DNA of 64,000 bases. Origin: Lasiodiplodia sp. COLG20 (taxonomy: Eukaryota; Ascomycota; Dothideomycetes; Botryosphaeriales; Botryosphaeriaceae). This document shows positions 13,291 through 25,540 of the stretch, in pieces. Below the pieces are notes generated by a model. It made no database searches. It worked only from the letters and a program-made list of their open reading frames with translations, and was not told the DNA's origin. Location of the stretch: contig VNWV01000007.1 in NCBI GenBank assembly GCA_009801085.1, positions 868,001 through 932,000 on the forward strand. The letters are read 5' to 3'. The first letter of the stretch is position 1. The number at the start of each line of letters is the position of its first letter. A program made the translations under genes and the position numbers.

Positions 13291-16200
13291 GCTACGTGTA
13301 TTCTTAATGGTAAGCAAACTTAAACGCTGTCTCCGCTCTCGAGCACGTGCTAACACGTCTTCCCGGAAAGTTTGCCGATTGCCTTCAAAGGAGCAATCAC
13401 CATAATCACCTTCGACCTTCGACGCCATGTATGACTATATCGACTCTTACTTAATCACCTATTGCACATCATCTGCCCATCCCCGTGATGGTGTGGTTGC
13501 GCTGCAGTCGGCAAGACATCACCTTACGATGCTTCATTACCTCCAAACTACGGACCGACATCTGGATCCTAATCGCCTTCTATCTCATCTGCCGACCTTA
13601 ATTGTCCGTACCTTCATCTCGACGACATCACTCCTCAGATGCATCTGGAGACAGATGATAATCAACTCGAATTAATCCCACCAATTGCAAAAAAGAACCA
13701 AAAGTTCTAGACAGACGGATTGGACCATCAGAAAAGGAGACGAGCAACCAAAAGCAACGAGCCTTCGGAAAGTTTGGGACGCTGGTGTTATCATCAATTT
13801 GCAAGGAGTCCGCTGTTATCATCTCGGCGATGCTTTCTTAGCATGATTTTCACTCTCGGTTCTCTCGGTCCAAAATTTAAGCGTGTAGTACGTATGGTGT
13901 TCCTGGCGTTCCTGGCGTTGACGCGCACCCCAGACAGGGGGATTGGATAGGGTTCATGCTGGGAAAATTGTAGCTAAATTTATTCATCCTTTATCCTCAT
14001 GGCCTAAACTCAAAGTGACCTATGCTCGATTATGTCTCCTGGATTGTGCATTGGAGGATGAGGTAGTGTCGCTGTGGCTGGCAGCGGACAGATACGCGGC
14101 CTCTGCGAAACGTGGGTCGAGAACGGTCTCTGCAGCCCTACCAGTCCTAAAAGAGCACCGCTCCGCAACGTCAGCTGGATGCGGCTGCCCGTGCTCCGGT
14201 TTTGTACGCCCTGTTCCTGCCGCGCGTGGCTTGCACGGCACGGTAAGCGGACACGAATAGTCTCTCCACCATCGGACCTTCTTCTGGCGCTAAATTTAGA
14301 TGTCGGGCGGCAGCACCGAACGTGGTACGTTCGGATGTCGTCGAGAACTGCGTATGCCTCTCGGGCGAAACGGCTGCTTGTTCCGCCTTGGTATCGCGTT
14401 GCTGCTGCAGCAACGCGGGAACCGGAAGCTCGTATGCAAGGACCGCACCTGTACTTTACAAACCTTCCGCACTCACTTTCCGATCACATGTTAGTCTCCT
14501 CTCAAAAAGCTCCGATGTGGCTGCCTTGAGAGGTACGGGCTGCAGCCGGTTCAGGTAGCACCAAACCGTTCCTCTTCAGCCGCTTCCTCCTTTTTCTCCT
14601 TCCACGTGGTGGCGCAAATAGGTGGGTAGCCTCGTCTGTTCCATTGTTACAAGGCGCTTGAAGGAACCTCGATCTTCAATGAGACATCAAACGGAGCTAG
14701 CTAGTCTAAATACTAGATAAGATACGCTCCGCCACTCGGCGCGCCTACGCGTACATCGAGAAAACAACTCACAAAGAGATGTGTCTACGATCGATCAACT
14801 CCGACACCGTTCATCAGAGGCGTTACAGCCACCCCAGACTCCGGAACACGGGCGTCTTGGGCTTGAATCACCCCTCCTCAGAGCCGCTAGTAACAACGCC
14901 ACGTGCCAATATCCGGGGAAACCGGGGTCCGCGGCTACACATGATGTGGCTTCGAATCAGTGGCACTCCGGCCACAGGTTGGTCGCTCCGGCACCCCATC
15001 GCTGGTTCGACGGGCGTTTGAAGGCCTTCGCACGCCAATTGCTCCCAGCACCTCTGCTTGCCACGTGCGGATCCGTGTGTTATTTGATCTAATGTAGCTC
15101 GGTTCCCTCAGTTCTGACTTTGCAGTTTCAACCGAGCCGCCGTCAGATGCTGACTCAGTAGCACTCAGCTAGTCAGGAACGCCGCCATGCGGCTCAGCAC
15201 AGATCATTGAGGCACCATTCGGAAGCGTGACCCTCGGTAAACACATTATCCGTTATTCCGGAGACTAGGCCCTCCTAACGACAGTCCTTGGTCTCATGAT
15301 GCAAGCCATGTGCTCACTGTAAGGGGAAGTCATAGTAGCGTCATGCCCAGGAGTCTAGATGCAAAGAATGAGGCTTTCCAGCGGTCTTCACTGTCGGCAG
15401 TCAATCAACTTCTCTGCCATCTACTGGTGACTCACCGCTTCAATTGAATCAGGCTGCTCTTGCTGACGTGGATCAAAAGTATGAGGCGTGGCTTTGTTCG
15501 AGAACGCGTGGCTCTGCACTGCAGCTTGTTGACGTGTGAACGAGAACGCTAAAACTCCAAATCTAAGATATAATAGCCTCCTCGCCATAGGTCTGGACTC
15601 GTTCGCTGAGGTGATCGGAGCATGACAAAGGATCATACGCGTTCTTCTTTTACCCGTTTGTGGACAACATGCAACGACATCCCGGAGTCACTTCTCACCA
15701 CCTCCGAGCTTCTCTACATGTGTGCTTCCAGGCCGGCTATCCCGGAAAGTTTTCAAATCACACTCCGCGAGATGATAGTCGGAAGCCGATCGGAGCTGTA
15801 AAATAGCTGCTGAAAGATCCTGACAAATTTATTCTCATGACACCCACGGGCTGTTTTAACGGAAGCTGGGAGGCGATGGACCGTCCAATTAAACGATAGT
15901 ACTCTCCGTTACACCTATCAATGTCATAACACCGCCGGGTATACCTCATACAGTCATAGTATGACGAACCGTCCGTCTTGTCTAGGTCTGAAGGGTAGGT
16001 ATCGCATAGCGTAAATTCAACTCAGCGAAATATGTGTTCGTTCCCATACACTTACAGTTATGAAAATACTTTGAACAGGCTTTGATCATCAGGATAAACA
16101 GTAGATGTAGGTGTTACGCTTCCGAACAACGGTACCTTGGTAGAGATGGTTGGTGCTAGTCCGAAAAAAAAAAGAAGAAAAAAGGCAGAATTTCAGAATT

Positions 16201-18209
16201 GATACCGAATAAGACACGTAAATATTCAGCTTCGTAAAGAGTTGTGGTATAGCATACTTTAAAGTAGAGGACATCTCTGGAGGCCGAACAAAAAAAAAGG
16301 AAAGTGGAAGCAAAGGAGAGGGGGCGCGTTAATTGTGGCTGGATATGAAATATATCGGGATGGCTGAAATACCTGCCTATACAGAGTTAAGCGTTGAAAT
16401 GCAAGGGTACAGCACTGCATTTGCTGTAGAGACTGGAAAAACCCAGTTCGGAGGCTTTAGAATACGGGAAATTTTCGTACTCTGAACAATTCTTGCTTTC
16501 TACAACATCCTGGACGAGGAAGCTTTGTTCTGAATTTATGGTTTTATGCTGACTTGAGAAAAAAAAAAAAAGGTGAAGAAGTGATAGAGTTGGTGTGGAT
16601 ATGAGGTAGATTGGAGAGATACCGTGACCTCATCTGATCTTGTGAAAACTGCGATTTTGGCCGCCACGGTTGGTAGGATATAATAACTGCGCACGATGTA
16701 TGGTAGTTCAACATCGACCACGTGCGGTGGTAGCATCGTCTGATGTTTGTGTCATCAGATGACCGATTGGATACCGACTACCGGTATCTGACTAACGACA
16801 CCGTACCGGAAGCAACGCACGGACGGAGCACCGAATTTCTGCTCAAGATTTGCGATTGGCGAGGTCAAAAATATTCAAGGTGACGTGGTCTCTTGCTTGC
16901 ATGCCTGCATTTCCCTCGTTCTTTCGCTCTTGTCATATAGGTTGCCAAAGGTTTTCACTGCTGTCCATGCGTACCAGGTATCAGGGAGTGTTGGCGAATT
17001 TGCGGAAGTCGAGAAGCGGATGTGGTGACAACATCATAAGTCCGTCTTCTGGTGAGCAGGAGATATTTCTGCTCCGGCCGCAGGACGACAATGTCGGCCA
17101 AGCGCAACGGAAGCGAGTAGTAGGCGATACATAGGCCGTCGAAGCATCCGTGCGGATGCATGTGCCCTTTTTTTTTTTTTTTTTTCTTCACATGCCCAAG
17201 CCCCAGACAATGCGTGCCGGGGATCTGTCCCATTGATTCGGTTGTAGGTAGTGAAACTGGTTGCCACAGCACAGGACAGGAGAGCAACTGTCTTATACCT
17301 GAGCTGAAGGGATTGTGGGGCTCTGGTCGCAGTTCTCCTGTAAATAGTGACACGTTGGAGGATGAGGTGTATCTCGCCAAGATCGAGTGAATTACCGGAT
17401 GCGGTAAAGCCGGGGTTTCAGTGGGGAGACCGGAAGTTCCGCCTATTGGCCGCAGCGTGATGTGGCGACTTGAAGACGATGCGCTGGAGAAACTTCTTTG
17501 CTAATTCCTGGTTGCACTCTGCAACGCTGTTGTTGCTGAAGAGCCGCCTCCCGCGGCAACCCCATGGCAACGAGGCTGCATTCCTCGGGAAGCTGAGACA
17601 GGGCATCCCTTCCGACAACAACTCGATTGTTCTCGTACGCAATATGGAATTAATGAGGACGAGATGTCTCTGGACCCACAGTTGTTGTTCTTTTGGGCGA
17701 CACGAGATGAAAATCTGGTGGCGGCGGATGTGACGCGGTGCAGGGCGGCTGCAGGGTGCTGGCTGGGGGTGCACAGGCCGGCACGACAACGAAAACAGAG
17801 AGATGCCGGTCAAGGGGGGACTGGCGCAGGATCAGCAGGTGCTTCTGCCTAGGGGAGCTGCTCGGTTCGTCCTTATCATCGCTCATTTGGCGCACGGTGG
17901 AGACGGTTGCGGCCCGTTCCCCAGAGAGGCTGCCACCGTCAGTCGAACGTACCACCCGTTTCATAGGCGGTGGCACAGCCTCGCGTCGGTAGCACCGAAT
18001 TCCACAGAGCTCCATGGCCCCTCCGCAGCCGCGCCTGCAGTCGAATTTAAAGCTTATCTGCCTTGCAAGCTATAAGTTCGGGGTAGCATCGCTGACAAGC
18101 CACTCCATCCTTCTGACGCGCTGCTGTCCACGTCGTTTAGCCGTGCTTCGTATATCTTTGCTCGCGTGCCCTCCTCCACCGCCCTATCGTCCCACCTCAC
18201 AACACAACC
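13291..18209. other. 4.9 kb gene-poor region
   Basis: No supported gene. From about 13.5 to 16.9 kb the sequence is AT-richer than the rest of the window and contains several A or T homopolymer runs. All open frames are short and lack coding character on either strand. It could hold decayed repeats or non-coding transcripts, but I find no terminal repeats or recognisable transposon protein. Confidence 0.45.
17168..17185. repeat. T18 homopolymer tract
   Basis: Eighteen consecutive T, the longest homopolymer run I noticed in the window. On the minus strand it is an A tract and might be the tail of an old retroposed sequence, but no source gene is visible beside it. Confidence 0.8.
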
Positions 18210-18814
18210 ATGAGTGCCAAACGCTGGTCGAGCTACGACACTGATGCCTACCGGCTGCCGTCTGGCATCACACGCATTGGCTACGATGCCGACTCGCAGA
18301 AGTATCTCTTCCGCGACAGCTCGGGCCAGGAATACACCAGTTCCAGCGGCTCTGCGTACGGCAAGTTGGAGAAAGGTACGTGACCTCGGCTGCGACAATC
18401 TGTCTCACCCCAATCTTGATAACTGACGCTTGCTATTGCAAGTACCAGCCGGCTGGGACGGCGGCCCTCTTCTCCCGCGCACCACGCGCACCGGCAGTGA
18501 ATCGTCGGCGTCGACGGGGCTGAAGAGCCCGGCAACAGACTTCAGCGAAATCCTGAGCGAGCTCGAGGAGCAGCGACAAGGCGAGGAGGATGATGATGAG
18601 GCTAAGGAGAAAAGCAAGCCGCTTCCGTTCCTCGTCCTGGTAAGCTCCCGCGGGTCGATCCCGATGCAAACGGCATCGATCATCCTCACTGACACGACAC
18701 AACCAGAGCTCGGTCATGTCCTTCAAGTCCAAGCTCCGGACACGCCAGTCGCGCCGGGCGCGGAAGGACTCTGCAGTTTCGACCGTGATTGCGAAGGAAA
18801 AGGACTATATGTGA
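18210..18814 (+). CDS. small conserved-looking fungal protein, unknown function
   Basis: Three exons: 18210-18375, 18443-18639 and 18707-18814, 156 aa. Both introns have canonical ends (GTACGT...CAAG with a CTGAC branch; GTAAGC...CCAG) and the frame closes exactly. The N-terminal 55 residues (beginning MSAKRWSSYDTDAYRLPSGI, then TRIGYDADSQKYLFRD) form a compact Tyr/Asp/Gly-rich module with a YDADSQKYLFRDSSGQ segment that looks like a small beta hairpin domain. The middle is a Ser/Thr-rich then acidic coiled segment (SELEEQRQGEEDDDEAKEK), and the C-terminus is basic (KSKLRTRQSRRARKD), suitable for nuclear or RNA/membrane interaction. No enzyme motif or membrane helix. I do not recognise a named family. 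Confidence 0.75.
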
Positions 18815-19304
18815 TGGCCCGCAAGTGCAGGCGTTGCGGGGGCGTTCTTCACTTCTGCCGGCGGCTTACCCGGCGCTCGTTTGGGCAACAGAAATACTTT
18901 CACGATATCCTATTTAACGGCCTCGAGCAGGAGTCTTTGAGCTACGAGATCACGACTGTTAGTTTTAGTAATGAGCCACGCGTTCCACGCATCTTTCTTG
19001 TTGAGCGCCATGCTAAATAAGCGCTCCCGTAGCTTCCGTGAAGAAGGCGTTTTTGGCGCCCGAGACTGGACCGCCGGGCGTGGGGCGCGCGGAGAAGCTT
19101 GGGCAGGCCCAGGCCCCAGCGCACCCCACCATATCTAACGATGTCATCATCTTGATCAGCATCCTCGACCTTTCCGTCATCATGTACATCCCGGACGCAC
19201 TCCTGGCCCCGGCTCGCCCTGTGCTAGCCTAGACATCTTCAAATACTCCCCTTCGTCCAGTTCACCGCCAGTCGCTAGACCGCATCGGCCATTGCGTCGC
19301 AATC
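18815..19304. other. intergenic region: shb17 promoter
   Basis: 3' flank of the preceding gene and promoter/5' UTR of the bisphosphatase gene, C/T-rich near its end. No gene supported. Confidence 0.5.
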
Positions 19305-20758
19305 ATGACCTCAGCCTGCACGCCCCGCGTCTTCATCGTCCGTCACGGCGAGACCGAATGGTCCCTGAATGGACGACACACCGGTACCACCGAACTCCCT
19401 CTCACGGCCAACGGCGAGCGCAGGATAAAGGCCACCGGCAAGGCATTGGTCGGCGACGACCGCCTGATCGTTCCCAAGAACCTGGCTCATATGTGAGTTC
19501 TGCTCGTCGTCTTCCTGATATAGATCCCCCCATGCATATCGGAATCCTCCCGACTCTATTTTAATCCCCACCTCAAACCCCACACCGCTTCCCACGATAT
19601 CGATCCCTCAATTTTCCAATTGCCAACGGTTGCCTGAATCCCACCTCGCCGTACCACTTGCCCATACCGGCCTAAACAGCAATCAAGAAAAATTGAAATA
19701 ACCCAACTCTATCTTTCCACATTCACGCCACTTTTCTCTTGTTTTTACCCGGAATGAAAAAAAAGGCAGCCCTGTGACTCACGCCGCCCGCGTTTTTGCG
19801 CGTGCGCCGGGCCCCCAAAAATAACGGCGCGCGCGAAAAGCAAAAACGCCACGGCCTTTTTCTAGTTACGTCTCTCCCCGCAAGCGCGCCCAGCGCACGC
19901 TCGAGTTGCTGTCGCTCGGCTGCGCGGAGCGCATGCCGTGGCAGCAGGACGAAAAAAATGATTCTACGAAGGACTTCATCCGCACCCACGCCGGCATCCA
20001 GGTGACGGACGCCATCCGCGAGTGGGACTACGGCGACTACGAAGGTTTGACCAGTGCTCAGATCCGCGAGCAGCGTGCCGAACGCGGTCAGGAGCCTTGG
20101 GATATCTGGAAGGATGGATGTCCAGGCGGAGAGTGAGTGTTCACAGATTTCTCCTCTTTTATTTTCGTTTTTTTTTTCCCCAAGACTGGCTATTTTTCCC
20201 GGTTGCCAGTTCCAGGGTTCAGAGGCTCTCTCTCCGACTTGGCTCTGCATGGGAGGACGAAAGGATGGAGGAGTGTGGGGGCCAGCCGATGATTCTGGAC
20301 CGCCGCGGCCATGGGCGAGGGAATGAAGAGGGACTGTTACTGATTCGACGCCCTTTTTTCGCATCAGGTCGCCGGAGGATGTAAGCAAGAGGCTTGATGA
20401 GCTGATCAAGGACATCCGCGCGCGCTTCCACGGACCTGCGGTTGGCAAGCCGAAGAAGGACGTCGGTCCGCACGACGTATTGATTGTGGCTCACGGCCAC
20501 ATCCTACGCGCCTTCGCCGCGCGGTGGATCGGACGGGACGTTTCGGACAACCCGGCGCTGATTCTCGAAGCTGGAGGTGTGGGAACGTTGAGGTAAGTCG
20601 AAGCGTGAAAGGCTACTTGCGCTTGCGCCTGCCCCTGTGCGTTTAGCTGACTGTCGTGGAATGGCAGTTACGAACATCACTCCATCGACGAGCCCGCTAT
20701 CCTCCTTGGTGGTGCGTTCGTGGTGGACGTCGTCGAGAAAGAGCAAGAATCGAAATAG
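19305..20758 (+). CDS. shb17: sedoheptulose-1,7-bisphosphatase, histidine phosphatase family
   Basis: Four exons: 19305-19492, 19866-20132, 20368-20592, 20668-20758, 256 aa (yeast Shb17 is 271). The catalytic RHGETEW motif places the phospho-accepting His at residue 14; the second active-site His is H194 in VAHGHILR, and REWDYGDYEG supplies the acid/base Glu. The ending GGVGTLSYEHHSIDEPAILLGG matches Shb17 rather than glycolytic phosphoglycerate mutase. Shb17 hydrolyses sedoheptulose-1,7-bisphosphate in the cytosol, committing triose and erythrose phosphates to ribose synthesis without NADPH production (riboneogenesis). The first two introns are long for this genome (373 and 235 nt); the first contains homopolymer runs. 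Every junction keeps phase. Annotations as generic phosphoglycerate mutase family would be correct but less specific. Confidence 0.88.
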
Positions 20759-21096
20759 AGATGAGACAGAGACCATGATAAAAGACTCATTATATTCCGC
20801 TGTTCGTAACTCACTCGGTGCCGTCACCGGCCTAGTCTTCTAACGCCAAAGGTCACCACGCTCAAGCCCCAGGCTTGTCCTAACCATCAGTGGGTATTTC
20901 AGTCCTGCCCAGCCCAGCCGGGTTACCCGCAAATGTTGCTACACCTCCCCTGCTCTGAACCTTAAAAGATCCCCCGTCTCGCACGATAAGAACGGCTGAT
21001 GGCGCTCGCGCCATTATATCATTATCCGCCGTCCGAGTCCCTACGCGCACACCTCATTAGCACCACGACCATTCCTTCTTAAGGGGACTACAGTAG
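20759..21096. other. convergent intergenic region
   Basis: Separates two converging 3' ends. I see no feature in it. Confidence 0.5.
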
Positions 21097-21771
21097 TCAA
21101 CTCACCGTCATCATAACCAGCTTCCCGCTCCTCACGCTCCTCAAGCTACTCCCCGTCGTGAAGCTGTCCGCAAGACTAACATTGTCCGCATCATCATCAC
21201 CATCGTCCTCCCACCTGCCCCCCTTCTTCCTCGACCTCAACCGCAGGCCCCGCGACTGCTTCTTCTTCTCGTCGCACTCGCCACCGCCGCCGCCGCCACA
21301 GAGCATCATGCTCCTCAGCCTCGCCCGCAGCCGCAGCCCGGACAACGACCGGCGGTGGCGCAGCATGTCGTTGTGGCGGTGCTCGCAGCGCGAGCCGGGC
21401 AGCGGCGTGGGCGGCGGCAGCGGCGCCGTGCAGCACGCGCAGAAGCCAAACGGCGGCTCGTGGGGCGGCTGGGATGACAGCAAGCCGGCGGGCGAGCCGG
21501 TGGCGGGGCCGAGCGGGGCGGAAAGCATGCTTGGTGGCGGCATCATCGTCATGGCAGAACTAAAACAATTGTGCGCGTGATGATGCGTGTGCGTGTGCGT
21601 CGTCGTAGTCGGTGAAGGCGGGGAATACGAGCAGGTGGTCGTGGTGCTCGGGATGGTTGGCGTGGGCGATGGGCCGTACTTGCGGTCGATGTCCAGCGAG
21701 AGCTGTTGCATCTCGGTCAACAGCGGGACGCGGTGCTCGAGCTTGACGTGGTGGGAGGGTTGGGCGCCCAT
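21097..21771 (-). CDS. hypothetical protein with N-myristoylation-like start
   Basis: Single exon, 224 aa, taking the ATG at 21771; the open frame extends farther upstream, but that part is Pro/Lys/His-rich with low-complexity codons and looks like leader. From this ATG the protein begins MGAQPSHHVKLEHRVPLLTE. Gly2 and Ser6 match the MGxxxS consensus for N-myristoylation. A short helix-like segment (LLTEMQQLSLDIDRKYG) follows, then Pro/Thr/His-rich low complexity, a Cys cluster (FCACC...GSRCEHRH), a basic stretch and an acidic patch before the end. No domain recognised. Membrane-associated signalling adaptor is a guess only. Confidence 0.55.
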   Translation of the reverse strand: MGAQPSHHVKLEHRVPLLTEMQQLSLDIDRKYGPSPTPTIPSTTTTCSYSPPSPTTTTHTHTHHHAHNCFSSAMTMMPPPSMLSAPLGPATGSPAGLLSSQPPHEPPFGFCACCTAPLPPPTPLPGSRCEHRHNDMLRHRRSLSGLRLRARLRSMMLCGGGGGGECDEKKKQSRGLRLRSRKKGGRWEDDGDDDADNVSLADSFTTGSSLRSVRSGKLVMMTVS

Positions 21772-22832
21772 TGTGTGTGTGTATGTGCTTTTTTTTCTTT
21801 TTATTGTTTTGTGGCGTGCTTGTGTTGGAGGTTTTTGGTGGGGTGGCTTGTGGTTCGGGGGAATGAAATGAAAGAGGAAGGCTAACAAGATTGGGAAGAG
21901 AAGAGTATGCTGCGGCGAAAAGCGCGGAAGAGAAGAGTCCTGCTGAAAGGCAAATGCTGAAAGGGAAGAAGGTAAGGTGTAAAAATAATTTCAACTCGAA
22001 AGTAAAGAAAGAGCGTCCAGGCTCTTTTGCTTCGACTGACACTTATCCCCCCGGTTGGTGAGTAGACAGCTAGTCAGGACAAGCTTTAATCTCATTCTAC
22101 TCTCTTGCTTTTGAGTTGGAGACCCCAGGGGTCAAGTGAGTGGTACAGCCACCGCGGACCACTTATCCGCAAGGAGGCGATAGCTAATGAAACTCACCCT
22201 GTTACATGATCTGCGGGGGGAAGGGTTCACTTGGCACTGCGCCTGTAAGAGAACATTGCAAGATCTTCAATGCTGGCGTGAGCCTACAACACGGTTTCGC
22301 TAGACGCTCGCTCGTGTAGCTAATCGCGTGCCTTTGAGGAAGGGATATCTGGTCGGACCCACACCACATGCTCGCCATCCACACTTGCATTACCTCCTTC
22401 GGTAACGAAGCACACCCCACCACCGCAGATCTTGTTCGAGTTCCCGAACTGCGATCCTCAGGAGCCTCGCACATGCATCCTAGCGAGCGCTTTTTGAAAT
22501 AAAAGTAAGAACATAATTCCCATTCCAGACCCATGCCTCATCCCCATTTGAGTTACCCAAAAGCCAAAACCGGTCATAGCGAAGTATTATGCAATAGCTA
22601 GCCCCCGCATATTTTCAAAACACCGTCATGTCTCATCCATCGGATACATGGATGGACCCTATCCCGCAAAAAGAAAAAAAAGAAAAGAATTGATCCAAAG
22701 ATTTCGAGCATAAGCCCTCCTGCCCGCCAGTAGCACTACTAGGGGAAATATGTTTAGCGGAGCAAAGGCTGTAGGCCTGAAACCCCTTCAAAATGACAAA
22801 AACGCGAAAGAAAACGTCTCGTGATGGCCCTC
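21772..22832. other. intergenic region between two minus-strand genes
   Basis: Contains the promoter of the preceding hypothetical gene (GT-repeat and purine-rich sequence near 21.77-22.0 kb) and the 3' flank of the GH76 gene. No gene supported. Confidence 0.45.
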
Positions 22833-24300
22833 TTACACCACCATCCACCATGCGCCACCTAAAATGCCGATGAGAATTACAGCAGTAAGGAAGCCAGCAC
22901 CAGCTTTGTCTCCCGTCGAAATAGGATCAGCCGATGTCGGTGTCGTTTGGCTGTTCGAGCCAGCAGAAGGATTTCCTTGGGAAGTTCCGCCAGTCTTGTT
23001 GGTAAGAGGTCCAGCAACGTTGGCAATAAGAGCAGTGCCCATGACTTCGAGGGCAGCCATCTGCTCGCCGACACCAGTGCTACCATCGAACGAGCCGGTC
23101 GTCCATCTCAAGCCGCACTGGCTCCCGTCACTTCCGCCGGTACAGGTTTTGACGGCGGCCTCGCGCGAAGCTGCCAGGACAGGATCCAGTTGTGCCGTGG
23201 TCCAGGGGGCAACCTTGGTCGTAGCAGCCATCCAGCGAGAGATGTAAGCCTTGAAAGAGCGCTGATCGATGTTGCATTTGCCGTTGGCCTCGCAGGCAAC
23301 CTCTTCCAAAACATTGCCATTCTTGGTGAAGACATCGAGTCCCGTGATGATTCCCTGCAGGCGGTCATGCCACTTTCCACTTGTTTCGGTTTCCTTGCCA
23401 GCTTCGGCGCTCTGAAAACATGTTAGAGGGTCCCGATTAGAATAAACAGCACTGCACTTACAATATTCCACATGGTCGCAGCGCCATAAAGGAAAACACC
23501 AGCATTGTATGTCCACTGAATATGGTTGATCTGTGTACAGTTGATCCTGTCATCGGTACCGTCGTAGAAGTGGAAGTTGCTGTCCATTAGGCCGATGGCG
23601 ACGGTCCAGTCCCAGGCTATCTCAGCCCAGTCCGAGTATGTCTCGTTGTTGGTGTAGCGAGCAAGCCGCGAAGCAATGTTGAAGAAGCAACCTTGGGAAA
23701 TGGTATTCTTATAGTTGTAGCCGTTGTTGAAAGTGAAGATCTGCCACTTAAGGCCACCGCCACATGTTTCGTTGTCCCAGCGGGGTGCCTGAGTGTTGAA
23801 GACAGCCTGAGCCAAGGCGAGCCAACCCGGTTGTCCGTCCGGCGGATCCGGGTACTTGTTCTCAGCAGCTGACATGGCGGACATTCCCCAGAAAGCTTGG
23901 TCATCATTGCCCAGAGTGCGTGATTGGTTTGGTGGCATGTAATCTTCCTGGGGGCCGATCTGGTGGAGCATGGCCTGGGTGGTGATGGCGTTGAACTGGT
24001 CGTCGCCCGTGTAGTACCAGTAGTCAATCAAGGCTCCGAACATCGCGCCGGCCTCCCACCAGTAGTACGGGTCGGGCAAGTTTCCGGGAACATCGCCCGG
24101 TCTGTCACCAGTATAGTACTGCGTCATGCCTTTGGCAACTGTCTGCATCGCTTGCTTGACGGAGTCTTGGGACAACATTAGCTACCGCGGCGGCGTAGGA
24201 TTAGGGATGACGTACTCTCATCGGTCCATGTAATCGAGAGGGCAGCCTCGACGCTCGTCGCGCCGATCAGCGCGGCGGTCGCGAATGTGGAGAGCTTCAT
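22833..24300 (-). CDS. dcw1: GPI-anchored mannan endo-1,6-alpha-mannosidase, GH76 (Dcw1/Dfg5 type)
   Basis: Three exons: 24300-24216, 24165-23462, 23411-22833, 455 aa. A signal peptide (residues 1-20) precedes the GH76 domain. The catalytic Asp pair lies in [11 protein letters not shown] (D116/D117), and [42 protein letters not shown] and the Cys-rich C-terminal part are typical of Dcw1/Dfg5. The C-terminus is a Ser/Thr/Asn linker followed by a hydrophobic tail ([18 protein letters not shown]), a GPI-attachment signal. Family knowledge: Dcw1/Dfg5 are thought to transfer GPI glycoproteins from the plasma membrane to cell-wall glucan, with Dcw1 and Dfg5 jointly essential in yeast. Both introns are 50 nt and in good consensus. 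Several related paralogues are usual in filamentous fungi, so the exact orthologue is not decided. Confidence 0.92.
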
Positions 24301-25540
24301 GACTGCAACGACGGCGATGCTGCGAGGTCAACACAGAGAGATGCGCCTTGGTGGCGACTGCAGAGGCAGGTCGTACACAAGGCGATGTGGACCGGATGGC
24401 CGTGGGAAAGGCTCCGAAGCGTGGTAAATGCGCAGTCGGAGCTGGGCGCGGGCTGGTGGTAGGAGCGCGGGCGAGCGAGTGAATGACGCCCGTAGGAGCG
24501 ACGGGTGGAGATGGAGCTGGCGGGTGCGCAGCGGAAATCCGGGGTAGACTGACGATCGGGCGGAGGCTGGCAGGCGCCGGTGCGAACAAATTCTTGACGC
24601 GATATTCGAGCGCAAGAGGTGCTAGAGAAACGAGCGTGTGCTGCCAGAGGAGTTCAGGTCGTGAGGTAGCAAGGTCGCCCGGCAGGCTAGGGGGACGGGC
24701 TGTAGGAAAGGCTGGCGGCCAAGACAAGGCAATCCTGCTGGCGTCGTATTGCCTTTGCCGGCTGAGCCACCATTCGCCGGGCACACAAGCATGCTGGGCA
24801 GGCTTGGGGCCTCCAGAGCGGCAGGCTCTAAACCCAGAGCGGCCGTTCCTTACACTATGCGCGGTTGCCCAAGCGGCGTAACAAACATGCGGCGCGCCCG
24901 GCGGGGCGGGGGGCAGCTGCTCCCAGGCTGGCCCTGTCTCGCATTGCTTCAGAGTGTCGCGCGCGAGCAGTAGCCGCCGAGCAGCCGCGGCTGCTTATGT
25001 AGCAGGCTGCAGACGCGCGAGAATAGCATCAGCCCCAATGTCTACGTAGTCCCGTCGCCGCATGCTCGATTCGCAGGAGCCGCCGCCTGCCCAACCGTGA
25101 GGCTTAGCCGCTCGTTGCCACGGCTTCCGGCGCCCACGTGATTGCCAACGCGCCGTGGTCCGCTGTTGCGCGCATCAGAGCAGTGTATTTTTGTTGCTCA
25201 ATCCCATACTTCTTCCTCGTCCTCCAATCTCTCTTTCTGTGCATCACCCGCGATTTTCTGCAGCCCCCGCAGCGTGCAGTGTCCACAGCGTTGCAGCCCG
25301 CGCCCCGCGCACGCCTCGAGAACGAGACTCTTAACGACCTGCTCTCGGCGCTCCCAGCTCAGCCTCCCTTCCAAGTCAAAGCCATCCTCGCCAACGCCCG
25401 CGCCCGACCACCTGGCTTCCCAACCGACACCCACCCGTCGCTCGACCGACCACACCTTTTCCACCACCTTCCATCACCACAACAGCTGATCCGCTCACCA
25501 CACTTCTTATCCTCACCTCCGCCTCCCTCCCACCGCACAA
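24301..25540. other. divergent promoter region between GH76 and synaptobrevin genes
   Basis: 1.2 kb between two divergent start codons. GC-rich on the GH76 side, strongly C/T-rich from about 25.2 kb towards the synaptobrevin ATG, which is typical leader sequence. No gene supported. Confidence 0.55.
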
